From positions 1 to 57,637 of the forward strand of contig JAFGCG010000102.1 in NCBI GenBank assembly GCA_016932715.1: a DNA stretch of 57,637 nt, read 5' to 3'. Below the pieces are notes generated by a model. It saw only the letters and a list, made by a program, of their open reading frames with translations, had not been told where the DNA came from and ran no database searches. The translations under genes were made by a program, and so were the position numbers. Position 1 is the stretch's first letter. Each line of letters starts with the position of its first letter. The stretch is from Anaerolineales bacterium (GTDB lineage: Bacteria > Chloroflexota > Anaerolineae > Anaerolineales > Villigracilaceae). Positions 8,574 to 16,420 of this stretch are shown piece after piece.

Positions 8574-9428
8574 CTAGTGCTGGCCCAGCGTCCCCATGAT
8601 GCGGACGCGCCGCTCCAGGCGGGCGAAAATCCACGCGCCAAACCACAGCATCACGAACATGAAGACGATCAGCAGGGCGATCTCCGTGCCAATGGCAAGG
8701 AGTGTATTCGTGTTCAGCAGCAAGCCGCGCGCCGCATCGATGCCGTAAGTCAGGGGCAGGATAAGCGCGATTGGGAGCAGCCACTTTGGCAGGACGGTGA
8801 CGGGGAAGTCCGTGCCGGAAAAGATCTGCACGAGGAACGCGCTCATATCCACCATGGTGTTGGCTTCGCGCACGATCAGCACCAGGGCTGCAAAGGCAAA
8901 CCCAAAACCATACAGCCCGATCAGCATCGGTAGGATTGCCAGCACCGCACCCCAGACATCCCCTGTGGGATGAAAGCCAAAGACCAGGCCACAGACGATC
9001 AGCATGCCCAGCGAGGTGACCGCGGTCACGACCAGGTTGGTGAGTGAATGCCCCACCAAAATGAGCAGGCGCGGGATGGGTGTCAGCCAGTTGGATTCCA
9101 TCACACCGGCGTCCATGTCGTTTTTCAGGGCGTAGCCCATCCCCCAAAATACGGCGTTGATGAAGTTGCCGAGCACCGCGCCGAGAATGATGAAGGACAT
9201 GAAGTCTGAGGTGCCGCTGTACTGGGCAAACCCCAGTGCCTGGCCGTTGACGCTGAATGCCTTGCCCATGAAGTAGACCGGCGCCAGCCAGATCACCGGC
9301 TGAAAAATCGTCGAGACGGCATTGAGCGGGTAGCGCCAGTATTGTTTCCAGTCCTTGCGCGCAATCGCAAAGAGGGCGCGCAGGTGAGATCCAGTTGTGG
9401 GCTGTGAGAGCAGGAGATTTGATTCCAT
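8574..9428 (-). CDS. ABC-2 type transport permease
   Basis: A 284-aa inner-membrane subunit of an ABC exporter with six hydrophobic segments. It has the ABC-2 layout: cytoplasmic N-terminus (ARKDWKQYWRYP), MGYALKNDMDAGVMESNWL in the first half, and the late FSGTDFPVTVLPKWLLPIALILPLTYGI motif common to DrrB/NodJ-like permeases. The ATG at 9428 lies 2 nt after the preceding permease's stop, so translation is coupled. It is clearly a paralog of the gene at 9431-10306, and the two probably form a heterodimer with the ATPase. A 322-aa ORF in another frame over the same DNA is Arg/His/Pro-rich and not credible. Confidence 0.88.
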   Translation of the reverse strand: MESNLLLSQPTTGSHLRALFAIARKDWKQYWRYPLNAVSTIFQPVIWLAPVYFMGKAFSVNGQALGFAQYSGTSDFMSFIILGAVLGNFINAVFWGMGYALKNDMDAGVMESNWLTPIPRLLILVGHSLTNLVVTAVTSLGMLIVCGLVFGFHPTGDVWGAVLAILPMLIGLYGFGFAFAALVLIVREANTMVDMSAFLVQIFSGTDFPVTVLPKWLLPIALILPLTYGIDAARGLLLNTNTLLAIGTEIALLIVFMFVMLWFGAWIFARLERRVRIMGTLGQH

Positions 9429-9430
9429 AA

Positions 9431-10306
9431 TTAGTATTGTCCAATCGCGCCGGTCCGGCGGGCGCGGCGCTCCATCCAGTTGAAGACCAGGTAGCCGACC
9501 GTCAGCCAGAAGACCCCGAATAACGCCAGGGCTTTGAGATCGCCGAGGATGGCGGGCAAGCCGTCGCTGGAGAGCGAAGCGGAGCGGACCGCGTGGATGA
9601 TGTAGGTCTGCGGCAGCCAGGCTGCGACGGGGCGCATCCAATCCGGCAGGATACTGACCGGAAAGGTGATCCCGCAAAAGATCATCACGATCCCACGGAC
9701 GAGAAATACAAAGGCATTCGCTTCCTTGAGTGTGATGACCAGGCTGGCAAACGCGAACCCCAATCCATAGACCGACGGGATGGCGACCAGGATAGTGAGC
9801 AGCGTCAGCCAGAGGCTGCCCTGAAACTGCACACCCAGGAACAAAACGAACTCGATGGCGGAGACGGTCAGGAACATCAACATCGAAAGCAGCTGCGGTG
9901 CGCTGCTGCCCAGGAGATAGGCAAAACGCCAGGTGGGGGAGAGCCAGTTCGATTCGAGCGTGCCGCGCAACTGTTCATTGCGCAGCGCGAAGCCGACATT
10001 CCATAACACGACGTTCTGCCACATCCAGATGATCGTGCCCACGGCGATATAACCGATGTAATCCTGTACGCCGGTGACAGCCTGGAACTGTGCCATCCCA
10101 CTGCCGTCCCTGCCGGAGAGCGCCTGGGCAGTCAGCACGTAGGAAAGCGGAAAGATGATCGGCCAGATGAACAACGCAATGACCCAGCTTGGGTAGCGGA
10201 CAAAGATCATCCATTCGCGTTTCATCACAGCCCACAGCGCCCGCCAGCCTGACAGGAAGGTCGGCCGGGCGAGGGAACGTGTCAAAGTCGTTGATTGAAC
10301 GGTCAT
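9431..10306 (-). CDS. ABC-2 type transport permease
   Basis: A 291-aa membrane subunit with six predicted segments. It shares with its neighbour the NEQLRGTLESNWLSPTWR region and the CGITFPVSILPDWMRPVAAWLPQTYII block that marks ABC-2 permeases. It starts 10 nt after the stop of the ATPase gene. With the ATPase and the second permease it forms a three-gene exporter of the daunorubicin/DrrAB type. Such exporters move hydrophobic drugs, lipids or polysaccharides; nothing in the sequence decides which. Confidence 0.88.
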   Translation of the reverse strand: MTVQSTTLTRSLARPTFLSGWRALWAVMKREWMIFVRYPSWVIALFIWPIIFPLSYVLTAQALSGRDGSGMAQFQAVTGVQDYIGYIAVGTIIWMWQNVVLWNVGFALRNEQLRGTLESNWLSPTWRFAYLLGSSAPQLLSMLMFLTVSAIEFVLFLGVQFQGSLWLTLLTILVAIPSVYGLGFAFASLVITLKEANAFVFLVRGIVMIFCGITFPVSILPDWMRPVAAWLPQTYIIHAVRSASLSSDGLPAILGDLKALALFGVFWLTVGYLVFNWMERRARRTGAIGQY

Positions 10307-10316
10307 GGCAATACCC

Positions 10317-11363
10317 TTAATCTCGCAGCGCCTTGCCGGTCAGGTGGATGAAGACATCCTCCAGCGATGGTTTGACAATGTTCATGTTCACCAGGCGCGT
10401 CCCATTGCTGCTGATGTGTTCGACGATGCGAGGCAGCGCCGCGCGGCTGTTTTGGGCATGCAGGTTCACTTCCCAAAGATCTGTTTCGCCCTGTCGATGC
10501 GTGGTGATGTGCTCGATGCCTGCAATGCTCTTGAGCCTGCCAGCGATCTCCTCGTGCCAGCCCGTCAGCTCGAGGCGGATCACTTCCTGCTGGTCGATGC
10601 GGCGCTTGAGCCCCTCCGGCGTGTCGAGGGCGATGACCTTGCCGGTGTCGATGATGCCGATGCGGTCCGAAAGCTGGTCGGCTTCCTCCATGTAGTGAGT
10701 CGTCAGCAGGATGGTGTGGCCCTCCCGCTTCAGCTCGGCGATCAGCTCCCGGACGCGCCGCGCCGCCTGGGGGTCCAGCCCGAGCGTGGGCTCATCCAAA
10801 AGGACGATGGGTGGGCGCGCCAGCAGCGCCTTGGCGATCGCGATGCGCTGGCGCATGCCGGTGGAATATTTCTCGACGAGTTCATTGGCGCGGTCTTTGA
10901 TCTCCATGCGCTCGATCAGTTCCTCGACGCGTTTCTTCGCCGCGGCAGCCGGGATGTGGTACAGCGCCGCAAAGTATTCCAGGTTTTCCCTGCCGGTGAG
11001 CTTCCAGTAAATACTGCGTTCGCCCGCCAGGACGGTGCCCAGGCTGCGCCGGACGTTGTTGGCTTGTCTGACGATATCGAAGCCGTTGACCTGCGCGGTC
11101 CCGCTGGTCGGTTCGAGCAGGGTGCAGAGCATGCGGATCGTGGTCGATTTGCCGGCTCCGTTTGGACCGAGCAAGCCGAAGATCTCGCCGCGCTCGATCT
11201 GCAGGTCCACGCCGTTGACCGCGGTGAACATGGTTTTTGGCTTTTTTCGGGCAAAGGACCAGCGCTTACGCGGTGGGGCAGGGGTACCATTTTTGTCGCC
11301 TGTGCCTGGGCGGGCAGGAAATTTTTTGACCAGCTGCCTGGCTTCGATTGCGAAATTGCTCAT
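10317..11363 (-). CDS. ABC exporter ATP-binding protein (DrrA-like)
   Basis: A 348-aa cytoplasmic ATPase. Walker A is GPNGAGKST (66-74), the signature is YSTGMRQR, and Walker B is IVLLDEPTLGLD, followed by a switch His (LLTTHYMEEADQL). The C-terminal extension of about 90 residues is typical of DrrA/CcmA-type exporters. Between the first strand and the A-loop there is a basic insert of about 28 residues (roughly 18-46, rich in Pro, Lys and Arg) not usual in the family. It is the first gene of a minus-strand operon with two permeases and an MFS gene. AAAGGAG lies 5 nt before the ATG, and a strong promoter with an inverted repeat lies about 75 nt upstream. Confidence 0.92.
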   Translation of the reverse strand: MSNFAIEARQLVKKFPARPGTGDKNGTPAPPRKRWSFARKKPKTMFTAVNGVDLQIERGEIFGLLGPNGAGKSTTIRMLCTLLEPTSGTAQVNGFDIVRQANNVRRSLGTVLAGERSIYWKLTGRENLEYFAALYHIPAAAAKKRVEELIERMEIKDRANELVEKYSTGMRQRIAIAKALLARPPIVLLDEPTLGLDPQAARRVRELIAELKREGHTILLTTHYMEEADQLSDRIGIIDTGKVIALDTPEGLKRRIDQQEVIRLELTGWHEEIAGRLKSIAGIEHITTHRQGETDLWEVNLHAQNSRAALPRIVEHISSNGTRLVNMNIVKPSLEDVFIHLTGKALRD

Positions 11364-11430
11364 GGATGCTCCTTTTCAAAGGCATTTTCAAGAAAAAGGA
11401 AGTTTTCTTAATTATATTTATTTATTTTTA

Positions 11431-11472
11431 TATTGTATTTTCGATATTACAATAATTCCTTATGATTGTCAA
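11431..11472 (-). promoter_or_regulatory. Promoter and inverted-repeat operator of the ABC exporter operon
   Basis: Minus strand TTGACA (11472-11467), a 17-bp spacer and TAATAT (11449-11444) form a near-consensus sigma-70 promoter. An inverted repeat TATTGTA-N10-TACAATA (11431-11454) covers the -10 and start site, as expected for a dedicated repressor site. No adjacent regulator gene of a fitting type is present. Confidence 0.7.
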
Positions 11473-11511
11473 TAGTCATATTAATTTTCCTAAAGGTGAC
11501 TTTGGGAAAAT

Positions 11512-11545
11512 TAAAAAAAACTGCCTCCCGGGAAGCGGGAGGCAG
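11512..11545 (-). terminator. Rho-independent terminator after MFS paralog 2
   Basis: CTGCCTCCCG and CGGGAGGCAG form a tight stem. On the minus strand it is followed by eight consecutive T residues. It separates the second MFS gene from the ABC operon promoter. Confidence 0.88.
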
Positions 11546-11568
11546 GATGGAGGCGATTAACGCTGGGA

Positions 11569-12840
11569 TCAAGCGGCTGCCGGCTCCTGCTCTTTTTCCG
11601 GCGGTGCTGGCGTAAATCGTTCCTGCGTTCCCAACTTCAAATGCAGAGCGAAATATCCCAGTGCGGACAACAGGCAGAGGAATCCGCCAATATACCAGAG
11701 CAGGCGTGGATCGAAATGATCGAGAATATAGCCCGCCGCGCCCGGGCCGAGTGCATTGGGAACTGACCAGCTGAACCCTGCCAGCGCCATGTAGCGGCCG
11801 CGCATCTCCTTGGGGGCAAAGCCGGCCGCGAGCACCTGGCTGGTAGGGAAGTACAACATCTCGCCGAGGCAGACGATGACCGCCGCGATCACAAACATCA
11901 TGAAGCCGGACACGATGCCGTACAGGAACACACCAGCCGCGAAGATGACCGCGCCCAGCATCATCATCAGGAACGGCGGGCGATAGCGGATCAGGCGGCT
12001 GATCCAAAACTGGAACAGCACCACTTCCAGGCCCGTGATGGACAGGATCACGCCATAGCCTTTGCTATCGATGCCGTGGGTATCCCGCAAATATACGGCG
12101 AACGAGCCATACTGCTGAATGTAGACGATCAGCGCCAGCATTCCTGAAGCGATAAAGCCCACGAACGCCAGATCGCGCAGGACGACCCGATAGCCTTTCA
12201 CCGTTTCCCAGAAGCTTTCCTCCCTGTGCGCCGCTTCTTCCATCCCCTTGGGCTTGGTCTCCGGTAACAGGCGGAAGAGCAGCGCCGCGACAATGCAGCT
12301 GACCACAGCATCGATGACGAACAACGCAAAGAAGGAACGCGCTGCGATGAACCCGCCCATCGCCGTGCCAAAGATCCAGGCGTAGTTGAAGACCACGCGC
12401 AGGATCCCGTAGCCCTCCTGTCTTTTGGCTTCCGGGAGAATATCAGCCAGCATCGCTTCGTGGGCCGGGTTTGCCATGCTGGAAAGCAGACCGACAACAA
12501 TGACCAGCGGGTACATGATTTGAATGCTGTCTGCCAGACCGAGCGAGAGACTGCTCAGGCCGCTGAGCACCAACCCGAACAGGATCAATTTTCTGCGCCC
12601 AAATTTATCTGCCAGTGCGCCGCCAACCATGCTGCCTCCCAACGCAAAGAATGAATTGATGCCGAGCAGGATGCCGGCTTCGGTCATGCCCACGCCGAAT
12701 CTTTGCGTGACGTAGAGCGAGAAGAAAGGAAAGAGAATTGTCCCGCCCAGCGCGTCGATGAAGCGTGCGAGGACGACGATCCAGAAGAGGCGAGGGAACT
12801 CGTTATAAAGCTTTCTTATATTTGGAAGGATGTTTTTCAT
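11569..12840 (-). CDS. MFS transporter (paralog 2 of the export locus)
   Basis: A 423-aa, 12-segment major-facilitator protein, a close paralog of the gene at 7219-8475 over its full length. The loop 2-3 motif is GGALADKFGRRK. Both copies keep the RQEG(Y/F)GILRVV segment after helix 4 and the RGRYMAL/RGRYMAM segment before helix 11. A Shine-Dalgarno-like GAGG lies 8 nt upstream. It follows the lipoprotein gene by about 60 nt and ends at a terminator, so it is not in the ABC operon even though it lies directly upstream of it. Probable efflux carrier of unknown substrate. Confidence 0.88.
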   Translation of the reverse strand: MKNILPNIRKLYNEFPRLFWIVVLARFIDALGGTILFPFFSLYVTQRFGVGMTEAGILLGINSFFALGGSMVGGALADKFGRRKLILFGLVLSGLSSLSLGLADSIQIMYPLVIVVGLLSSMANPAHEAMLADILPEAKRQEGYGILRVVFNYAWIFGTAMGGFIAARSFFALFVIDAVVSCIVAALLFRLLPETKPKGMEEAAHREESFWETVKGYRVVLRDLAFVGFIASGMLALIVYIQQYGSFAVYLRDTHGIDSKGYGVILSITGLEVVLFQFWISRLIRYRPPFLMMMLGAVIFAAGVFLYGIVSGFMMFVIAAVIVCLGEMLYFPTSQVLAAGFAPKEMRGRYMALAGFSWSVPNALGPGAAGYILDHFDPRLLWYIGGFLCLLSALGYFALHLKLGTQERFTPAPPEKEQEPAAA

Positions 12841-12901
12841 AACTCCGACCTCAGTTTATACGGGCATCTCTCAGCATGAGAAGCATCGGATTGTCATCTG
12901 C

Positions 12902-13717
12902 TCAGGGCGTGGAATAAGGCGGCCAGGGAATTTCGGCCGGTCCCGCGTAACCGTGCTTTTCCTGCACCCAGACGCGCCCGTGCGATGGTTCAGCGCATCC
13001 GGGTTCATCCAGGAAGCTGATGTACGCCAGACGTGTCCCCAGCGGATCGAAGATCAACTCCCCAGCCTGGCAGCGCCAGATTTCGATGATATAGGTTTGC
13101 ATCGTTTCGTCCTCATAGTCTCCGAGGCTGACGGGCACATCGACCCACGAGACGAGGACCCGGTTTGTCCGATTGTCCCGCTGGGCGTTGAGCACTTCCG
13201 AGCGCGGATAGTATGGCGTGATGGGCAGTTTGGCAATACCCGGATAGACCACCGGCAGACTTCTGATATCCCCCTGGACATCCAGGAAACTGGCTTTGAC
13301 CCAGCAGGGGACCTGATTTTCGACCAGTACCCAGTCCCAGTTATCGGCGTCCACGCGACCGATGAGTTTGATATTGGCTGTGGCACGGAACGCAAAGAGG
13401 TAAAGATACTCGGGACCGGGTCCATAGCGGCAGCTCAGGAGCTGGGCGCTCACCGTCGCTTTGAGGCTTTCGACAGTTGGAATGGGTGTGTCGGAGGGCA
13501 GGGGCGTCGGGGTTGCGGTGGGGGCAGGCGTTTGGGTGAAGGGATCGGTCGGGGTCGCGGAAGCAGTTTCAGTCGAGGCGGGAGGCGTGAACGACTCCGT
13601 CGGTGGATTCAGCGTATTGGCAGGCGGCTTCGTGCCGGTGGGAACGGCAGGCGGCGTCAAATTGCAGGCGGACAAAGTCATTATCAAAAGAGTTGAAAAA
13701 ACCAGTTTTCGTCCCAT
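12902..13717 (-). CDS. Lipoprotein with SH3-like domain
   Basis: A 271-aa secreted lipoprotein. The N-terminal LLIMTLSAC lipobox is followed by a Pro/Thr/Ser-rich stalk (about 20-85), then a bacterial SH3-type domain (AQLLSCRYGPGPEYL through WVKASFLD), then a C-terminal beta domain with paired Cys residues (WRCQAGEL, EPGCAEPS). SH3b domains usually bind peptidoglycan or other cell-surface polymers. It is placed upstream of MFS paralog 2 on the same strand and may share its transcript. Function beyond surface location is unknown. Confidence 0.8.
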   Translation of the reverse strand: MGRKLVFSTLLIMTLSACNLTPPAVPTGTKPPANTLNPPTESFTPPASTETASATPTDPFTQTPAPTATPTPLPSDTPIPTVESLKATVSAQLLSCRYGPGPEYLYLFAFRATANIKLIGRVDADNWDWVLVENQVPCWVKASFLDVQGDIRSLPVVYPGIAKLPITPYYPRSEVLNAQRDNRTNRVLVSWVDVPVSLGDYEDETMQTYIIEIWRCQAGELIFDPLGTRLAYISFLDEPGCAEPSHGRVWVQEKHGYAGPAEIPWPPYSTP

Positions 13718-13789
13718 CGGTAAGGTTTGTGTTCCTTTCCAGAAAAGTAGGTCCGTATCATGATGAAGGAAAAAGTGCTTATGTTGAAA

Positions 13790-13815
13790 TAAATATCCCC
13801 GTCTGCAGAACGGGG
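13790..13815 (-). terminator. Terminator of the XRE regulator gene
   Basis: ATCCCCGT and ACGGGGAT flank a 7-nt loop, followed on the minus strand by an A/T-rich tail. It lies downstream of the regulator gene ending at 13852. The U tract is weak. Confidence 0.55.
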
Positions 13816-13851
13816 ATCGTCAAATAGACTTTTTGAACCGCAGCATCATGA

Positions 13852-14247
13852 TCACTTTCCCCTGGGATCGCTGCGTCGTTCGTTTTCTTCTTCTGTGACC
13901 AGCGCTTGAAGCAGCATGATGGCGGTGGATCTCCGTTGCGGGCTTTGTATGCTATTGAAAATGTACGTCAGCTGTTCCATTGTATCATCGCGGTCGCTGC
14001 TCGGCGGCAGCAGACCCGCCGCCCGGTAGGCAGTTTCGACAGGGATTTTGAACGCGCGGGCAATCGCGGCCAGCGTAATGGGCTGCGGGTTACACTTTCC
14101 ATTCAAAAGCTTGTTGATGACCGCTCGATTTAAGTCCGCGGCGCGCGCACAATCAGACTGGGACCAGTCGCGTTTATCCATCTCCGCTTGGAGCCACTCC
14201 GAAAAATAATCGTTTTTACCCACAGAAAACATTTTGTCATACTCCAT
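13852..14247 (-). CDS. XRE-family helix-turn-helix regulator
   Basis: A 131-aa DNA-binding protein. Residues about 20-75 form a Cro/C1-type HTH: EMDKRDWSQSDCARAADL, then NRAVINKLLNGKCNPQPIT, then AIARAFKIPVETAYRAAGLLP. The C-terminal 50 residues are helical and may dimerise. The start is uncertain between Met1 and Met6. A gapped palindrome sits about 20 nt upstream of the start, consistent with autoregulation, and the leader from the likely TATAAT box is about 145 nt. Targets are unknown; neighbours are the lipoprotein/MFS genes and the SufE/rhodanese genes. Confidence 0.85.
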   Translation of the reverse strand: MEYDKMFSVGKNDYFSEWLQAEMDKRDWSQSDCARAADLNRAVINKLLNGKCNPQPITLAAIARAFKIPVETAYRAAGLLPPSSDRDDTMEQLTYIFNSIQSPQRRSTAIMLLQALVTEEENERRSDPRGK

Positions 14248-14266
14248 GTTTCTATGGGGAGCGGAT

Positions 14267-14289
14267 TTGTTGCACTACAGTGACAAAAC
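14267..14289. promoter_or_regulatory. Candidate operator for the XRE regulator
   Basis: The centre is CACT-AC-AGTG, with TTG on the left and CAA one base further out on the right, giving a gapped dyad. It lies 20-42 nt upstream of the regulator start codon. A site there could block transcription or be a self-regulatory operator. Confidence 0.4.
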
Positions 14290-14397
14290 TAAATTAAAGG
14301 TACGTCGTCCAGTTTAAGATCCCACTCCCACGCCAAGGATGTCCCGGCCGTCTCATACACACAACCTGTTGTTATAGGTGATCTCTATTCCCATTGA

Positions 14398-14403
14398 ATT
14401 ATA
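14398..14403 (-). promoter_or_regulatory. -10 box for the XRE regulator
   Basis: A perfect TATAAT on the minus strand lies between the SufE stop codon and the regulator. The matching -35 is poor. Confidence 0.4.
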
Positions 14404-14467
14404 ACCAAAACAAGGCAAAAGGAAAGAGTTTTGGTCTATTGCAATGATTCTTTCCTGCAAAAAGGGC

Positions 14468-14905
14468 TTAGGATTCGCCATGCAAGTGTTTCAGCGCGGC
14501 TTGTTTCATGTGCGCGAGCACCCCGGTAAAGCCATTGATGCGCTGCTGGGAAATTGCTTCCTGTAAATTCATGGGCATGAAGAAATCCGCGGGCACGGAC
14601 AAGACCTCTTCGGGCTGCGAGCCGTTGAGCCCGCTGGCAAGGATGGCAGCCAGTCCGCGCACGGTGGGGGATTCGGGTGAGATATCGAAGTAGAACAGGA
14701 GGCCGCCAGCGGGTCCTTTTTCGGCGTACAAAAATACCGGCGTCATGCACTCCGGCACGGGATCCATTTTGGCGCGCTCCGCCTTGAGGCGCTCCGGCAG
14801 CGACGGCAGGGACTCGGAATAGGCAATCAATGTTTCGATTTTTTCTGCGCGCGTCAGGCTGGTGAAGTCATCTACGATTTCCTGGAGTTTGGGAGGAAGA
14901 GGCAT
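14468..14905 (-). CDS. sufE: SufE family Fe-S cluster assembly protein
   Basis: A 145-aa protein with the SufE fold: a helical N-terminus (LQEIVDDFTSLTRAEKIETLI), the sulfur-accepting Cys53 in PVPECMTPVFLYAE, and the later DFFMPMNLQEAISQQRINGF helix. SufE takes persulfide from a cysteine desulfurase (SufS) and hands it to the SufBCD scaffold. A longer ORF starts at 14929, but its first eight codons lie inside a perfect 24-bp palindromic repeat, so the Met at 14905 is preferred. No Shine-Dalgarno is evident. The rhodanese gene is 40 nt upstream, so two sulfur-transfer proteins probably share a transcript. No sufS or sufBCD is in the window. Confidence 0.88.
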   Translation of the reverse strand: MPLPPKLQEIVDDFTSLTRAEKIETLIAYSESLPSLPERLKAERAKMDPVPECMTPVFLYAEKGPAGGLLFYFDISPESPTVRGLAAILASGLNGSQPEEVLSVPADFFMPMNLQEAISQQRINGFTGVLAHMKQAALKHLHGES

Positions 14906-14917
14906 ATTTATTGTGTA

Positions 14918-14941
14918 GGGGCGAGGCATGCCTCGCCCCTG
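14918..14941. repeat. Perfect 24-bp palindrome (AGGGGCGAGGCA family)
   Basis: AGGGGCGAGGCA is followed directly by its exact reverse complement. It sits between the rhodanese and sufE genes and supplies a spurious in-frame ATG for sufE. A sister element with a different core is at 16368. Confidence 0.8.
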
Positions 14942-14944
14942 CGA

Positions 14945-15784
14945 TTATTTCTCGATCGGGGCATCCACCAGGTTACCCCATTCGGTCCAGGAGCCGTCAT
15001 AGTTCCTGACCTTTGGATAACCAAGCAGATACTTCAGCACAAACCACGTCAGGGAAGAGCGCTCGCCGATGCGGCAGTAGGCGATGACCTCCTCGTCGGG
15101 TTTGATCCCTTTCCCTTCGTAAAGAGCGCGCAGCTCCTCGGGAGGCTTGAACGTGCTGTCCGTCTCATTGACTGCCTGTGCCCAGGGAATGCTGACCGCG
15201 CCCGGGATATGGCCGCCGCGCGTCGCGCCCTCCTGCGGGTAATTCGGCATCGAGATGAGTTCACCAGAGTATTCCTTCGGGGAGCGGACATCCACGAGCG
15301 GCTTCTTTGCCTTGCTCTGGTTGAGTACCTCGTCGCGGAACGCACGAATGGATTTATCGGGCGTTTTCGCCCGATAGGTTGTTTTCTGATATGACGGGAC
15401 ATCCTTCACGAGGGGCCGGCTCTCCTTTTCCCATTTGAGGCGTCCCCCGTTCATGATCTTCACCTTCTTGTGGCCATAATACTGGAAGAGCCACAAGGCG
15501 TAACAGGCAAACCAGTTGGACTTATCGCCGTAGAAAACAACGGCTGTTTCGTTGGTGATGCCAAGATTGGAAGCTACTTCTTCGAATTGCTCTTTGGTAA
15601 GAAAGTCACGCCGCAGCGGGTGCTGCAGCGTGGTGAACCAATCCACCTGGACAGCGCCGGGGATGTGCCCCATCGGGTAGAGCAGCGGGTCCTCGTCTGA
15701 TTCGATGATGCGGACGTTTGGATCACTTAAATGGGCAGCGACCCATTCCGTCTCCACAAGGTATTCAGGGTAAACGTAAGACAT
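14945..15784 (-). CDS. Sulfurtransferase (tandem rhodanese domains)
   Basis: A 279-aa protein with two rhodanese folds, like thiosulfate and 3-mercaptopyruvate sulfurtransferases. The N-terminal domain (1-130) is inactive in family style. The C-terminal domain carries catalytic Cys237 in the loop CRIGERS, whose basic residues resemble thiosulfate-type enzymes (CRxGxR) rather than mercaptopyruvate-type (CG[SA]GVT). It moves sulfane sulfur from a donor to an acceptor such as cyanide or a protein thiol. With SufE downstream it may feed sulfur into Fe-S assembly (inference). A promoter about 230 nt upstream gives an unusually long leader. Confidence 0.92.
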   Translation of the reverse strand: MSYVYPEYLVETEWVAAHLSDPNVRIIESDEDPLLYPMGHIPGAVQVDWFTTLQHPLRRDFLTKEQFEEVASNLGITNETAVVFYGDKSNWFACYALWLFQYYGHKKVKIMNGGRLKWEKESRPLVKDVPSYQKTTYRAKTPDKSIRAFRDEVLNQSKAKKPLVDVRSPKEYSGELISMPNYPQEGATRGGHIPGAVSIPWAQAVNETDSTFKPPEELRALYEGKGIKPDEEVIAYCRIGERSSLTWFVLKYLLGYPKVRNYDGSWTEWGNLVDAPIEK

Positions 15785-16025
15785 TTTATTTCTTCCTTTT
15801 TAACGATAAAGTTCCAGGTGCCATGAAAAAAGCAGTCAACGCACAAAACAGAAGGACAGCGAACCATCCTGCACAATTCCATTGAGCGCTGCGCGGGGGA
15901 CGTTCCACTGCCTCGAGCCATTGACTGCCTACAGGTAAGAGGAATACTCAGGCGGTGGCTACGAACCCCGCCGTGGACAGAAGCAATACTTGTGAGGGAC
16001 CATCATAGGCTGATTGATGAAGGCT
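15785..16025 (-). ncRNA. Long, possibly structured leader of the rhodanese gene
   Basis: About 230 nt separate the predicted transcription start from the rhodanese ATG and contain no good ORF. The minus strand can form a GGCGG/CCGCC hairpin and several smaller stems. No known riboswitch consensus was recognised. A sulfur-responsive leader or a separate small RNA are possibilities, and the strand of any RNA is not certain. Confidence 0.3.
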
Positions 16026-16053
16026 ATTTTACAAATCTTACAATATCTGTCAA
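16026..16053 (-). promoter_or_regulatory. Promoter upstream of the rhodanese leader
   Basis: Minus strand TTGACA (16053-16048), a 16-bp spacer and TAAAAT (16031-16026), just downstream of the small-protein stop codon at 16064. Confidence 0.65.
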
Positions 16054-16063
16054 GTTAAAAACT

Positions 16064-16354
16064 CTATTCTCCAAACAGCCGCGCAAACCCCGGGTAGGGA
16101 ATGAGTGGAATCACATCGAAGGTGATCAAGCCCGCCTGCACCAGCGGCAGGGACTCCAGTATCTGCTGCGCTTCATTACCATCTGTACATTCCAGGATCA
16201 GCACAGCTTCCGAACGATCGGCGCGAAAATATAACTCACGGATCGCACCGCTTTGGTACAGTTCCCAGACGCGCCTGGCTTCTACCTTGAGATGCGGCCT
16301 GTATTGCTCGGGCTTGACGCCCTCTGTTTCGATTTCCATGGCAAGGATTTTCAT
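16064..16354 (-). CDS. Small ferredoxin-like-fold protein (muconolactone isomerase-like)
   Basis: A 96-aa protein of alpha/beta ferredoxin-like size. Its pattern (MKILAMEIE, HLKVEARRVWELYQSGAIRELYF, AVLILECTDGNEAQQILESLPLVQAGLITFDVIPL) matches the superfamily of YCII/muconolactone-isomerase-like proteins. These are dimeric small enzymes or binding proteins, and specific chemistry cannot be assigned. The start at 16354 is preferred because GGAG lies 7 nt upstream; an ORF from 16375 would begin inside a palindromic repeat. Confidence 0.7.
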   Translation of the reverse strand: MKILAMEIETEGVKPEQYRPHLKVEARRVWELYQSGAIRELYFRADRSEAVLILECTDGNEAQQILESLPLVQAGLITFDVIPLIPYPGFARLFGE

Positions 16355-16367
16355 GATGTTCTCCAGG

Positions 16368-16391
16368 AGGGGCACAATATATTGTGCCCCT
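16368..16391. repeat. Perfect 24-bp palindrome (AGGGGCACAATA family)
   Basis: AGGGGCACAATA is followed by its exact reverse complement. It shares the AGGGGC...GCCCCT ends with the element at 14918 but has a different core, as if the family tolerates any paired core. Confidence 0.8.
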
Positions 16392-16420
16392 ATGGTAAGA
16401 CATCCCGGACATGAAATTCA

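Noticed and set aside
8476..9444. 322-aa minus-strand ORF over the second ABC-2 permease
   Set aside because: Rich in Arg, His and Pro with no hydrophobic pattern; the other frame has clear ABC-2 permease sequence and a coupled start.
14905..14929. Upstream ATG of sufE giving eight extra residues
   Set aside because: The ATG is the centre of a perfect palindromic repeat and the extra residues have no counterpart in SufE.
15830..16020. 6S, SRP or RNase P RNA on either strand
   Set aside because: Neither the closing stem and bubble of 6S nor the conserved loops of SRP or RNase P RNA could be matched; kept only as an unassigned leader.
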